DNA of 64,000 nucleotides, taken from contig JBGAHD010000002.1 of assembly GCA_044226395.1 (NCBI GenBank), forward strand, positions 496,001-560,000. The letters run 5' to 3'. The DNA is from JBGAHD01 sp044226395. GTDB taxonomy: Bacteria > Pseudomonadota > Gammaproteobacteria > Xanthomonadales > Ahniellaceae. The notes under the pieces are model-generated. The model made no database searches, was not told the DNA's origin, and saw only the letters and a program-made list of their open reading frames with translations. A program made the position numbers and the translations under genes. Below, in pieces: positions 50,660 to 59,766 of the stretch (positions are counted from its first letter, which is position 1; the number at the start of each line of letters is the position of its first letter).

Positions 50660-53600
50660 TCAGGGCGACTTCTTCGGCGCGGGGCTGAAGTAGACCGAGG
50701 GACAGCCCGGACCATTCTCGGCGGTGCACATTTCGATGTACTCGGCGCGATTGCGCGCGTTGACGCGCTGGCCGGTATTGCTTTGCTTGACCGCCTCGAC
50801 CGGGTTGTACTTGGCCTTGAACGAGATCGAGGGCGAGAACGGCCCCCACTTGCCCAGGGACACGCGCACGTCGGTGACGAGCTGACCGCTGTCGTCCAGG
50901 GACCACTTGATCTGCACCGAATGGATCTTGGCGCTGCCGCGGATCGAGCGCGTCTTGCCTTCGAGATCGGCCATGCCGCCGGTGCCGATGTCGAAGTCGA
51001 GCGGATACGGCACGCCCGGCAGGGTCAGCGAGCCCTTGCCGTCCGAACCCAGCGACAGCTTGGCGCCCTTGAAGTCGATCGTGCCGATGCCGCGCAATTG
51101 CTCGCGGTTGCCTTCGACGGCCAGGCGCAGGTATTTGTTGACCTCGGCCTCGACGCGCATCTTGGTCTGGATGTCGGGCTGGACCGGATTGTCGCGCGGA
51201 TACAGGAAGGCATCGACATCCAGTCGGCCGTCCGGATCGGTGAAGCGATACGGATTATTGCGCGCGTACCAGTAGCGATTGGTGCCCGACAGCGGTTGAT
51301 AGTCGGCGGTCACCGGATCGATGCTGAGGAAGCGGCCGATGCTCGGGTCATAGTAGCGTTGCTGCATGTAGGTCAGGCCGGTGGCGCCGTCCATGACGTG
51401 CCCGGCGAAGCCCACGCCGCTGCGTTGCGGCTTGCCGATGATCGCGCCGAAGGGCTCGTAGTCATTGCGTTCGATCACTTGCCCGGCCGCGTCGGTCACC
51501 GCCACCGGGCTGCCCAGGGCGTCGGTGTGGTGGTACTTGGTGGCGATCAAGGCATTGCTCGGCCAATCGTGGTCGATGCTCGCGACCAGACTGCCGGCGA
51601 GATAGATGTATTCATGCGTCTTCTGCGCGCTGGGGCCGTCCCAGCCGAACAGCATCTGGCCGGCGCGGCTATACATCCACAGGCTTTGGCCGCCATCGGC
51701 GCGCGTGGTCTGCACGCGACGACCCAGTCCGTCGTAACGATAGCTTTCCACGCCGATCACGCGTCGCAGGCGATTGCCCTGATCGAACTCGTAGGCCTGG
51801 TTGTTGCGCGCCTGCAGGTTGCCTTGGGCGTCGTATTCGAACGCCAGCGTCGTATTGCCCTGGGAATCACGCACCGCGTTGAGCCGATGGGTTTGCGCGT
51901 CGTAGACGTATTGCGCGTGATCCTTCACGCCCGCGAGCGTCCACGAGCGCAGGTTGTCGAGCGCGTCGTAGCTCATGCGCTGCACCTGATCGCCGCCGAA
52001 GATGCCGGCGCTGACCGTGGTCAGGCGATCGAGGCCGTCGTAGCTCATCCAGCGACTGCGCGGGCTGTAGATCGGCCCCTGGGTCTGATCGTAGATCAGC
52101 TCGACATTGCCGTTGGCGTCATAGCCGTAGGCGTAGCGCAGCACCCCGGCCGACTGCGTTTCCTGCGGCAGCTGGCGCGTGTTCTGAATCATGCCGTAGA
52201 CCACGCCATTGCCGTAGGTGAACTGCTTGAGCGCGCCATTGGGGTAGTACTGCGCGCCCGTGGCGAAGTTGCCGGCGCGCGTGGCCTGACCCAGGGCATT
52301 GGGCGCGAAGTCGATCGACAGACCGGTCGGATAGCTCATGCCCGCGACCTGTCCGATGGCGTCATGGCGATAGCCCAGATCCCAGGTGTACCAGCCGTCC
52401 TGACGCACGGACTCGACCGTGAGCAGGCGGCGCTGGTTGTACGTGTAGAACGTGCGCACCGGCGCGCCGCCATTGGCCTCGTTGGTGACGGCGATGGTCG
52501 CGGGCAGATTGTCGGCGGTGTAGGTCCAGGTCTGATTGCCGCGCGTGTCGGGAAACTCCAGCGTGCTCAGACGACCGCGATTGTCGTAGGTGCGCAGCGC
52601 GCGACGACCCGAGTTCCACGCCGCGTCGTGATCGCAGCTCGTGGTGCTGGCGAAGCTCGCGGTGCTCAAGCCCGCGGCCGACCAGCTCAGGTTGCCGGCC
52701 AAGTCGTAGCCCATGACGGTGACGCCGGACTCGGGTTCGATGGTCTTGCACAGCTGCGCGCCCCCGTCATACACGTAGCCGCGCGTCATCTGCAAACCGC
52801 CATCGGCGTGACGCTGCGTGATGCGCAAGGGCCAACCGAAGGCGCGGTGGCGCGCGATCTCGACGACCTTGTTCTCCGGTTGCGTGCTCACCAGCGGCAG
52901 ACCGTAGTCGGGCGTTTCCCAGGCCAGATACGACGTCACCGTGACCAGGCCGCGTGGATTGGTCACGCGCGTGCGCAGGCCGCCGAGGTATTCGGTGGTG
53001 GTCACCAAGGGCACGGTCTCGCTGTCTTGCTCGGCGCGAATCACGCGGCCCAGGCCATCGTATTGCTTGCGCGCGCCGGGCATGGTCTCGCCGACGAGGC
53101 CGACGCCGCGTCGCGGATAGGACACGAAGGTCGGCTGGCCCAGGGCGTCGTAGCGCTTGACGGTCTGGGTCAGCGTGCCATCGATGTCGGCCACGTCGAG
53201 CTGTTCTTCCAGCACCGGACGCCACATCGCGTCGAAGTAGGTATTGACGTGACGATTGCCCTCGACGCGATGCAGCCGCCAGTGACCCGGCGCGATGCCG
53301 TGCTCGTCGATGCCGATCTGCTGCATGGCGATCGACACCGGGCTCCAGCGCGAGGTGTCGCAGACGCCGGCCTGGGTCTCCGACGGATAGGTGATGCTGT
53401 TGATGCGACCCATGGCGTCGTAGCCGTAGCAGGTCTTGGCGCCGACCTCGTCGGTGATGGCCGTGATCCGGCCCAGCGCGTCGATCACCGCGGATTGGGT
53501 CGCGCCCGCGGGCGCCTCGGGCGTGGCCGGATAGCGGATCAGGCGCGGAATGCCACGATAGTGATCGCTGTAGCGCGACGACTGACCATTGCCGTCGGCG

Positions 53601-55735
53601 ACTTCAATCAGATTGCCTTGCGCGTCATAGGCCAGCACCTGACGCAGTTGGCCGAATTGGCGAATCTTCCACGGCAGCGCGCTGGCGTTGTATTCGGTGT
53701 CGACGGCGACCATGGCCTGCGTCGAGGCGCCGCCATTGGGCTCGGTCGAGGGCATGTATCGACGACGTACCTGACCGAGCACCCACAGCGCGGTGTTGTC
53801 GTGGTATTCGGTCACCTCCTGGCGGCTGACGCCCGTGGAGTTCGCCTGCGTGACCGAGGTCGGTCGCGCGAAGGCGTCGTAGCAAGCGCGGCCGCCGTCG
53901 CAGGTATCGACCGTGGTGGTGTACGTGTCGCCGTCGCGTTGAATCGTGGCCGTGCGTTGCGGACGATTGGCGGCGGTGGCGATGGCGTTGTTGCGCGCGT
54001 TGGGATCGAGGCCATTGAGGTCGGGGAAGCTCTGCCCGGCGGCGCTGGCCAGGTAGGTCAAGGTCGTGGACTGCAGCACGGTCGTGCCTTGCAGGATTTC
54101 GGTCTTGAGCAACTTGCCGGGATCGCGGTAGTAGTCATTGCTGAAGATCGAGCGCTCGACCACGCCGTCGGGTCGCGTCACGCGCGTTTCCGACGTATCG
54201 CCGCAACCGCCATAGACGCAGTTGTCGATGTAGCCGCCGGGGTTCCAGCTCCAGGTCGGCGTGTACTGATAGTTCCAGTTCGCCGTCGTCATGCCGGGGC
54301 CGCTGAGTTCCTTCGCGATCAGCGAAGTCACTTTGTAGGCCATCGGCGTCATGCCCATGTCGACCATCATCGGTCGATCGGGATTGGGCACTGAACAACT
54401 GCCCGGCGTGCGGCTGGTGCCGTGGAGCATGTTGCGGAAGGTGAACACGCCGCGCGCGCCGGAAGGATGCGTCATGGTGACGCTGGCCACGCCCGTGCCG
54501 GGCACGGCGGGATCGCAATCGGCCCAGATGACTTTTTCGTTTTGCACCAGGGTCGCCAGATTGTCGTAGGCGAACTGCCAGCGACTGTTGTCGGGCTGCA
54601 CCACGGTCGCGAGCTCGGCGCCATTGGCGCCACCGTACTGATACTGCCAGGCGCGCGCGCCGTCGCTGGCGCTGGCGATCTTGCCGTTCGCGCCATAGGT
54701 CAGCGTGATCGCATGACCTTCGCTCGAGGTGATCGCGCGCAGGCGACGCGGATTGGCCGGGTCGTAATCCCAGGCGACCCAATTGCCGAAGCGATCCTCG
54801 GCCCGTGTCGCGTGCAGGATGTACTCGCGCCGATTGACCACGATCTGCTTGCTCACCACGCAACTCAGCGCGCCGCCGCCACCGCCGCCCTCGAAGGCGA
54901 AGTCCAGGGGCTGACGGCCGAAGCTCGCCAAGGGGTCGGGCGCCGACGGTCGACCGCGCCACAACTCATCGAGGAACCGACGCGACACGCACTGCGTGCC
55001 CTCCAAGGGCGCGACCTTGCGCGAGGCGATCCAGTCGAAGGTGTAGCGCGTGCCATCGGGCAGCGCGACCACGAAGCCTTCGCCAGTGCCGTTCTTGAGC
55101 GTCGGCGCGCACGACACGCGCCAGTCGCCGCGCGTTGACCAATAGTAGGTTCGGCCATCGCTGGGCCGCGCTTGTCCGGGTGGCAGATAGAGCAAGGGAA
55201 AGCTGCCCTTGCCGGGAATCGAAACCTCGTTGCCGCTCCAGTACTCATCGGCGAAGTAAGTCGAACTCCACGAGGCGTAAGCGCTGGGCACGCCCGGCGG
55301 CTTGGCCGTGTCGACGCCGCTGACGCTGCAGCGCTGCTGGCCATTGGGCATCGACGAGACCCAGCCCGTGCGCTCGTCGTAGATGCCGCGCATCATCGGC
55401 ACATCGAGAACCCAGTTGCCGAACAGCTCGCCGTCGGCGGCGATGTTGGCGTAGTTCTCGATGTCGTGACGGTTCACGCCCAAGCGTCGCGGCAGTCGCA
55501 CGGGCAGGCCGCTATTCGTGGGCAGATCGATGTCGACGGCATTGAACGCGGTGCCGCCATCCTTCAGTTGGGTGACGTCGCCGAACAGGTCGGGGCCTTG
55601 GGCGACGATGGTGGACGCGGTCTTGATGCGTTGATCGTAGTCGTCGATCGGCGAGCGCGCCGACTGCGCCCGCGCGCTCGATGCCGCCGTCGCCGCGACC
55701 AGGGCGAGCGCTATCGCATGGAATCTGGGTGTCAT
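50660..55735 (-). CDS. RHS/YD-repeat secreted protein with variable C-terminal tail
   Basis: A 1691-residue protein with a signal peptide (residues 1-23, ending SSARA). It has an N-terminal region of about 350 residues with a Gly-run (GGGGGGAL), then RHS/YD repeats through most of the length (YDALGQPTFVSYP, YDGLGRVIRA, YDAQGNL). The conserved RHS core ends at the GRFLSIDPVTADYQPLSG...DPDGR block around residue 1460-1503. A 188-residue tail follows with no family I recognise (it contains KYLRLAVEGNREQL and ends FSPAPKKSP). No Rhs-type immunity gene is evident downstream. The secretion signal rather than a T6SS domain suggests a surface-deposited protein. The small Cys-rich gene lies 122 bases upstream on the same strand. 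Confidence 0.92.
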   Translation of the reverse strand: MTPRFHAIALALVAATAASSARAQSARSPIDDYDQRIKTASTIVAQGPDLFGDVTQLKDGGTAFNAVDIDLPTNSGLPVRLPRRLGVNRHDIENYANIAADGELFGNWVLDVPMMRGIYDERTGWVSSMPNGQQRCSVSGVDTAKPPGVPSAYASWSSTYFADEYWSGNEVSIPGKGSFPLLYLPPGQARPSDGRTYYWSTRGDWRVSCAPTLKNGTGEGFVVALPDGTRYTFDWIASRKVAPLEGTQCVSRRFLDELWRGRPSAPDPLASFGRQPLDFAFEGGGGGGALSCVVSKQIVVNRREYILHATRAEDRFGNWVAWDYDPANPRRLRAITSSEGHAITLTYGANGKIASASDGARAWQYQYGGANGAELATVVQPDNSRWQFAYDNLATLVQNEKVIWADCDPAVPGTGVASVTMTHPSGARGVFTFRNMLHGTSRTPGSCSVPNPDRPMMVDMGMTPMAYKVTSLIAKELSGPGMTTANWNYQYTPTWSWNPGGYIDNCVYGGCGDTSETRVTRPDGVVERSIFSNDYYRDPGKLLKTEILQGTTVLQSTTLTYLASAAGQSFPDLNGLDPNARNNAIATAANRPQRTATIQRDGDTYTTTVDTCDGGRACYDAFARPTSVTQANSTGVSRQEVTEYHDNTALWVLGQVRRRYMPSTEPNGGASTQAMVAVDTEYNASALPWKIRQFGQLRQVLAYDAQGNLIEVADGNGQSSRYSDHYRGIPRLIRYPATPEAPAGATQSAVIDALGRITAITDEVGAKTCYGYDAMGRINSITYPSETQAGVCDTSRWSPVSIAMQQIGIDEHGIAPGHWRLHRVEGNRHVNTYFDAMWRPVLEEQLDVADIDGTLTQTVKRYDALGQPTFVSYPRRGVGLVGETMPGARKQYDGLGRVIRAEQDSETVPLVTTTEYLGGLRTRVTNPRGLVTVTSYLAWETPDYGLPLVSTQPENKVVEIARHRAFGWPLRITQRHADGGLQMTRGYVYDGGAQLCKTIEPESGVTVMGYDLAGNLSWSAAGLSTASFASTTSCDHDAAWNSGRRALRTYDNRGRLSTLEFPDTRGNQTWTYTADNLPATIAVTNEANGGAPVRTFYTYNQRRLLTVESVRQDGWYTWDLGYRHDAIGQVAGMSYPTGLSIDFAPNALGQATRAGNFATGAQYYPNGALKQFTYGNGVVYGMIQNTRQLPQETQSAGVLRYAYGYDANGNVELIYDQTQGPIYSPRSRWMSYDGLDRLTTVSAGIFGGDQVQRMSYDALDNLRSWTLAGVKDHAQYVYDAQTHRLNAVRDSQGNTTLAFEYDAQGNLQARNNQAYEFDQGNRLRRVIGVESYRYDGLGRRVQTTRADGGQSLWMYSRAGQMLFGWDGPSAQKTHEYIYLAGSLVASIDHDWPSNALIATKYHHTDALGSPVAVTDAAGQVIERNDYEPFGAIIGKPQRSGVGFAGHVMDGATGLTYMQQRYYDPSIGRFLSIDPVTADYQPLSGTNRYWYARNNPYRFTDPDGRLDVDAFLYPRDNPVQPDIQTKMRVEAEVNKYLRLAVEGNREQLRGIGTIDFKGAKLSLGSDGKGSLTLPGVPYPLDFDIGTGGMADLEGKTRSIRGSAKIHSVQIKWSLDDSGQLVTDVRVSLGKWGPFSPSISFKAKYNPVEAVKQSNTGQRVNARNRAEYIEMCTAENGPGCPSVYFSPAPKKSP

Positions 55736-55814
55736 GAGCTTCTCCTGATGAAGGTCCGCGCCGACACGAGACGCGGCGGGGACCCTGGTCGAATCGGAGA
55801 AGCTCGGCGAAGTC

Positions 55815-55850
55815 GATCACGCCGGTCGCGAATGCGCGGCCGGCGTGATC
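55815..55850 (-). terminator. Long hairpin between the Cys-rich gene and the RHS gene
   Basis: GATCACGCCGGTCGCG (55815-55830) pairs with CGCGGCCGGCGTGATC (55835-55850) around an AATG loop, with one G-U wobble in 16 pairs. On the minus strand it begins 7 bases after the stop of the Cys-rich gene and ends 80 bases before the RHS start. It is followed by CGACTTCGCC rather than a T-run, so it could be a partial terminator/attenuator that lowers RHS expression or an mRNA stabiliser. Confidence 0.65.
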
Positions 55851-55857
55851 GGCGACC

Positions 55858-56376
55858 TCATTGGCTGACGCAACTGACGCGCTTGCTGAAGGTGCTGATC
55901 GCGCCCGAGGGCGCGGTGATCACGACATTGACGCGGCCGGCATCGGCCCCGGGCACGCACGACACCATCAGCAGCGGCAGCGCCGGATCGATGACCTCGG
56001 GCGGCGTGAGCGTCGACGACACGGTCCACGCGTAGGTCAGCTGCGCGCCTTGCGGCCAAGCCTCGCAAGCAATCCCCTCGGGGCCTTCGGCGCAATCGAT
56101 GCCCGGCTCGGGCGGCGGCACCGGCGGCGCCACGCAGCGACCGACGCGTTCGACCACCTGGCCATTGGCGGTAACGCGGAAACGGCAGTCGGCGGGTTCG
56201 GGGTTGGCGAAGGCGACGACGCGGTGGACCAGATACCAGCCTGGCAGGCACTGCGGCATGCTGGTGTGACACTGCGGCGGCGGCGGATCATCGGCGCGCG
56301 CCGGCGCGGTCGGCGCGGCGAGCGCGAGCAGGCCGAGTCCGGTGGCCAGGGGCAGGGAAAGCTTCGACAACACCAT
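55858..56376 (-). CDS. Small secreted cysteine-rich protein
   Basis: A 172-residue protein with a signal peptide (MVLSKLSLPLATGLGLLAL, ending near TAPARA). The mature part has eight cysteines, possibly four disulfides: CHTSMPQC at its start, then single Cys in DCRF, GRCV, IDCAEG, IACEAW, SCVPG and the last SCVSQ. The C-terminal half is Val/Thr/Ser-rich with an Ig-like strand pattern (LTYAWTVSST; VNVVITAPSG). I do not recognise the family. ATG 56376 has GGAG upstream and is preferred over the frame extending to 56457. It lies 107 bases after the kinase B stop and before the RHS gene, all on the minus strand, so it may be an RHS partner. Confidence 0.7.
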   Translation of the reverse strand: MVLSKLSLPLATGLGLLALAAPTAPARADDPPPPQCHTSMPQCLPGWYLVHRVVAFANPEPADCRFRVTANGQVVERVGRCVAPPVPPPEPGIDCAEGPEGIACEAWPQGAQLTYAWTVSSTLTPPEVIDPALPLLMVSCVPGADAGRVNVVITAPSGAISTFSKRVSCVSQ

Positions 56377-56483
56377 GAACTTCACTCCGAAAGGGGCGGC
56401 GACGATGGCCGCGAAAGGGATACCGTCCGGGCGCGTGATGCGCCTCGGCCAAGACACTCATCGAAAAACGCGGAAAAAGTCGA

Positions 56484-59030
56484 TCACGACGCGGGCGGCG
56501 AATCGGCGTCGACCAAGCGCGCGCGCAAGGCCCGCGCGTCCGCGCAGGCCGGCGCGGTGTCGCGCGCGCAGCGTCCAGCGGCCAGGGCCTTGTCGAACTG
56601 CGCGCGCAGATACTCGCGATTGGCGCTCGAGGCCTCGGCCCAGGCGGGCAATAGCTCCGGCCCCGTGAGCAGGGCCAGCGCCTCGTCGGCGCGCCGACGG
56701 TGCATCAGGAATTGCGCCAGCGTCGCGCGAAAGCGCGTGACCGCGTTGCTGGTGGCGCCCAGGCGTCGCGCGCCGAACGCGAGCGCGCGGCGCAGATGAT
56801 CCTCGGTGGCGGCGGCCTCGGCCTCGTCGGTCCAGAGATTCAAGGCCAGGTTGTATTCGTGCAGGATCGTGGTCGGATGATCGGGGCCCAGGGTCTCGCG
56901 TTCGATCTCGATCGTCTCGCGCAGCAAGGCGATGCCGCCGGCGCGGTCACCGGCCTGCAAGCGCAGATTGGCCACGACCGCGCGCGCGCCCGCGGCATGC
57001 GCGCTGCGCGGACCGAAGCGCTGGTCGACTTCCCCGAGCAAGGTGTCGCCCTCGCGCAGGGCGCCGGCGCCTTGTCCCGATTGATCGAGCACGTACAGAC
57101 GCTTGAGGCGCGTGCGCAAGGCACTCGGTGCCTCGACCGCGCCGCTGCGTTGCCAGCGCAAGGTCTCGTCGAGCGTGGCGAGCGCGCCGGCGTAGTCGCG
57201 CGTCGCGCGCTGGGCCTCGGCCAATTGCCAGCGCGCGGCGGTGGCGAGGCGATCCTCGGGGCCGGCGCTCGCGGTCAGCGCCACGGCGCGACGCGCGGGC
57301 GCCACCGCCTCGGGGCTCTCCGAGCGCAGGCTGAGCAGTCGCGATTGCGCGAGATACCACGTCGGCGGCGGCTCGCGCGTGATCGCGCGCGCGCGATCGA
57401 GCAAGGCCTGGGCTTCGTCGAAGCGCGCGATCTCGATCAGCGTGCGCGCGTGCAGCACCCAGTACGGCAGCAAGGCCTCGCCCGACAAGGCGCGCTCGGC
57501 TTGCGCGCGCGCGGCGGCGGCGAGTTCCTGCGCGTGTTCGTCGGAACGTAAGCCCGCGTGCACTTCGGCCAAGCTCAAGTACAACGAGGCCGCGAGCTGC
57601 GGCTGCGCCGGCGCGCGCGCGGCGATCGGCGCCTCGGCCGCTTGCAGCACTTCGCCGATGCGCGTGTCGACACCGCGCGTCTGCGAGGGATCGGCGGCGA
57701 GGAAGGCATCCTCGATCAGGCGCAGCGCGGCCTCGGCGCGATCGCGTTGAGCCAGGGCGAGATTGCGCTGCGCGGCCACTTGCGCGCGTTGATCGGCGAG
57801 CACCGCGATGCCGATGGCGAGGCTCAGGACCAGCGTCAACGTCAGCCCGACCGCGACGCGATGCCGACGCGCGAACTTGCGCAGCCGATACCCGACGCGA
57901 GGCGCGCGCGCGGCGATCGGCCGATGGGCGAGCACGTCGGCGATGTCGGCATCGAGCTGCTGCACGTTGGCGTAGCGGCCGGCCGGATCGAAGCTCAGAC
58001 AGCGGCGCGCGATCACGTCGAGATCGTCGTCGAGCGCGCGCGGCGAAACGCCACGTCGCGACTGCGAATCCGCTTGCGCCCCCGCCCGCGCGCGCAGCGG
58101 CGCCGGCACGGTGTCGCGCAACGAGTTGGCCATCGCGATCGCATCCGCGCCGCTGGGCACCAGGGCCGGTCGCCCGCACAGCAGTTCGTACAACAGCAGG
58201 CCCAAGGCCCAGACATCCGTGGCCACCGACAATGGCTGGCCCAGCAGTTGCTCCGGCGCCGCGGTCGCGGGCGACAGCAGCAGCGGCGCGTCCTCGTGAT
58301 CGCGCGCGACCGCGTTGGCGCCGAGCCAGCGCGCGATGCCGAAGTCGAGCAGCTTCGGCAGTCCACCGGCGCCGACCAGGATGTTCGAGGACTTGATGTC
58401 GCAGTGAATCAGCAGATGCGCGTGCGCGTGACCGACCGCGGCGAGAATGCGTCGGAACAGTTCCAGTCGCGCGCGCACGCTCAGGCGATGCGCGTCGGCC
58501 CAGGCGAACAACGGCGCGCCGTCGATCAGTTCCATCGCCACCCAGGGCTCGCCCTGCGCGCTCGCGCCCGCGTCGAGCACGCTGCAGATGTAGGGATGAC
58601 GCAGGCTGGCCAGATGCTGCTTCTCGCCAGCCAGGCGCGCGATCAGGGCCGGGTCGCGACGCGGCGCGCGGATGAACTTGATCGCGACGTCCTGCTCGTA
58701 CTCGCCGTCGTTGCGCCGCGCGCGCCACACGCTGCCCAGGCCACCCTCGCCCAAGGGCGCGAGGATGCGATAGCGCCCGACATCGGACCCAACGCGCGCG
58801 CGCGCCTCGAGCAAGGGCAGCAGCGTCGCGACCTGACCGCCACCGACATCGCGCGTGTCGACGCGCGCCTGCTCGTCGAGGTCGATCATACGCAGCACGC
58901 GCGCGATCAAGGTCTCGTCGTCCGTGCGTGCGCGCAGAAACGCCACGCGCGCGTTCGCCGGCAGGGCGAGCGCGGCATCGAACAGGGCGCGCAGGCCCGA
59001 GCCTTCCGAATCAGGCGGCGCCGTCGACAT
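56484..59030 (-). CDS. Ser/Thr protein kinase B with transmembrane segment and TPR-like region; HCD catalytic loop
   Basis: An 848-residue Hanks-type kinase. The glycine loop is GEGGLGS at 94-100, Lys118 is in VAIK, DFG is at 229-231 and APE at 258-260. The catalytic loop is HCDIKSSN (Asp211), with Cys210 where most kinases have Arg, so it is a non-RD kinase and may not need activation-loop phosphorylation. A transmembrane helix lies at about 392-412. The C-terminal 430 residues are helical, Ala-rich, TPR-like and probably extracytoplasmic. Its ATG lies inside the end of the ECF factor B gene (20-base overlap), so the two are co-translated. It probably phosphorylates ECF factor B. Confidence 0.92.
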   Translation of the reverse strand: MSTAPPDSEGSGLRALFDAALALPANARVAFLRARTDDETLIARVLRMIDLDEQARVDTRDVGGGQVATLLPLLEARARVGSDVGRYRILAPLGEGGLGSVWRARRNDGEYEQDVAIKFIRAPRRDPALIARLAGEKQHLASLRHPYICSVLDAGASAQGEPWVAMELIDGAPLFAWADAHRLSVRARLELFRRILAAVGHAHAHLLIHCDIKSSNILVGAGGLPKLLDFGIARWLGANAVARDHEDAPLLLSPATAAPEQLLGQPLSVATDVWALGLLLYELLCGRPALVPSGADAIAMANSLRDTVPAPLRARAGAQADSQSRRGVSPRALDDDLDVIARRCLSFDPAGRYANVQQLDADIADVLAHRPIAARAPRVGYRLRKFARRHRVAVGLTLTLVLSLAIGIAVLADQRAQVAAQRNLALAQRDRAEAALRLIEDAFLAADPSQTRGVDTRIGEVLQAAEAPIAARAPAQPQLAASLYLSLAEVHAGLRSDEHAQELAAAARAQAERALSGEALLPYWVLHARTLIEIARFDEAQALLDRARAITREPPPTWYLAQSRLLSLRSESPEAVAPARRAVALTASAGPEDRLATAARWQLAEAQRATRDYAGALATLDETLRWQRSGAVEAPSALRTRLKRLYVLDQSGQGAGALREGDTLLGEVDQRFGPRSAHAAGARAVVANLRLQAGDRAGGIALLRETIEIERETLGPDHPTTILHEYNLALNLWTDEAEAAATEDHLRRALAFGARRLGATSNAVTRFRATLAQFLMHRRRADEALALLTGPELLPAWAEASSANREYLRAQFDKALAAGRCARDTAPACADARALRARLVDADSPPAS

Positions 59031-59631
59031 CGCGCAGATGATCGGCCAGAAAGGCCTTGGCGAAACGCCATTGACGACCGACGGTGGCGGTGGAGCTGGC
59101 CATCTCGGCGGCGATGTCCTCGGTGGTCATGCCGACCAGGACCTTGAGCTCGGCCACGCGCGCGGCCGGCGCGTCGACGGCTTCCAGCGCGCACAGGGCA
59201 CGCTCGATCATGCCCCAGTCGACCGGCTCGCCCGACACGCTGGCGCCGCGTTCGCCGGAGTCGTCGAGCGAGATGATCACCTCGGCGCCACCGCGCTTGA
59301 GCGCGGCGCGCTCGCGCACCAAGTCCACGACCAGGCGCCGGATCACGGTGGCGACGATGGCCATGAAGTGACGGCGATCGCGCCAGTCGACGCCGCCGAT
59401 CTCGCTCACGCGCAGATAAGCCTCGTGCGCGAGTTCGGTGGTCTGCAAGCCCAAGGCGCGCGCGTGGCGCAATTGCGAGGCGGCGATCTGCTTGAGCAGC
59501 GGATAGATCTCGTCGGCGAGCGCGATCGCGGCCTGCGCGTCACCGCCGCGCCAGCGTTCGAGCAAAGCGGTAAAGGTCTGACTCTGAGGAAGGCGTTCGA
59601 TCACGCGGGGCGCGGCAGGGCTGGGCGACAT
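59011..59631 (-). CDS. ECF sigma factor B (kinase-associated type)
   Basis: A 206-residue ECF sigma factor of the TIGR02999-type group with regions 2 (about 20-115) and 4 (about 145-200, ELKVLVGMTTEDIAAEMASSTATVGRQW). Region 2.2 has QTTELAHE at residues 63-70 instead of the usual acidic DAED-like sequence, with Thr65 aligned to Thr48 of factor A and Thr36 of factor C. Its 3' end overlaps the start of the kinase B gene by 20 bases on the same strand. An activating kinase rather than an anti-sigma factor is implied. Confidence 0.92.
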   Translation of the reverse strand: MSPSPAAPRVIERLPQSQTFTALLERWRGGDAQAAIALADEIYPLLKQIAASQLRHARALGLQTTELAHEAYLRVSEIGGVDWRDRRHFMAIVATVIRRLVVDLVRERAALKRGGAEVIISLDDSGERGASVSGEPVDWGMIERALCALEAVDAPAARVAELKVLVGMTTEDIAAEMASSTATVGRQWRFAKAFLADHLRDVDGAA

Positions 59632-59766
59632 CGCTCGGTGTGCGCGCAGTCTAGCATCGGCGTCGCGCGCGCCATGGCCGGCGCGGCGGCGATGACCGCG
59701 GTTCAGCGGGCGCGCAGTTTCGGCATCATCGAACGCGCGGCCGCGATGCCGGCGCGGGCGCCGAAT

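Noticed and set aside
50615..54394. 1259-codon open frame antisense to the RHS gene
   Set aside because: Same composition artefact; the RHS frame has clear YD repeats and core motif.
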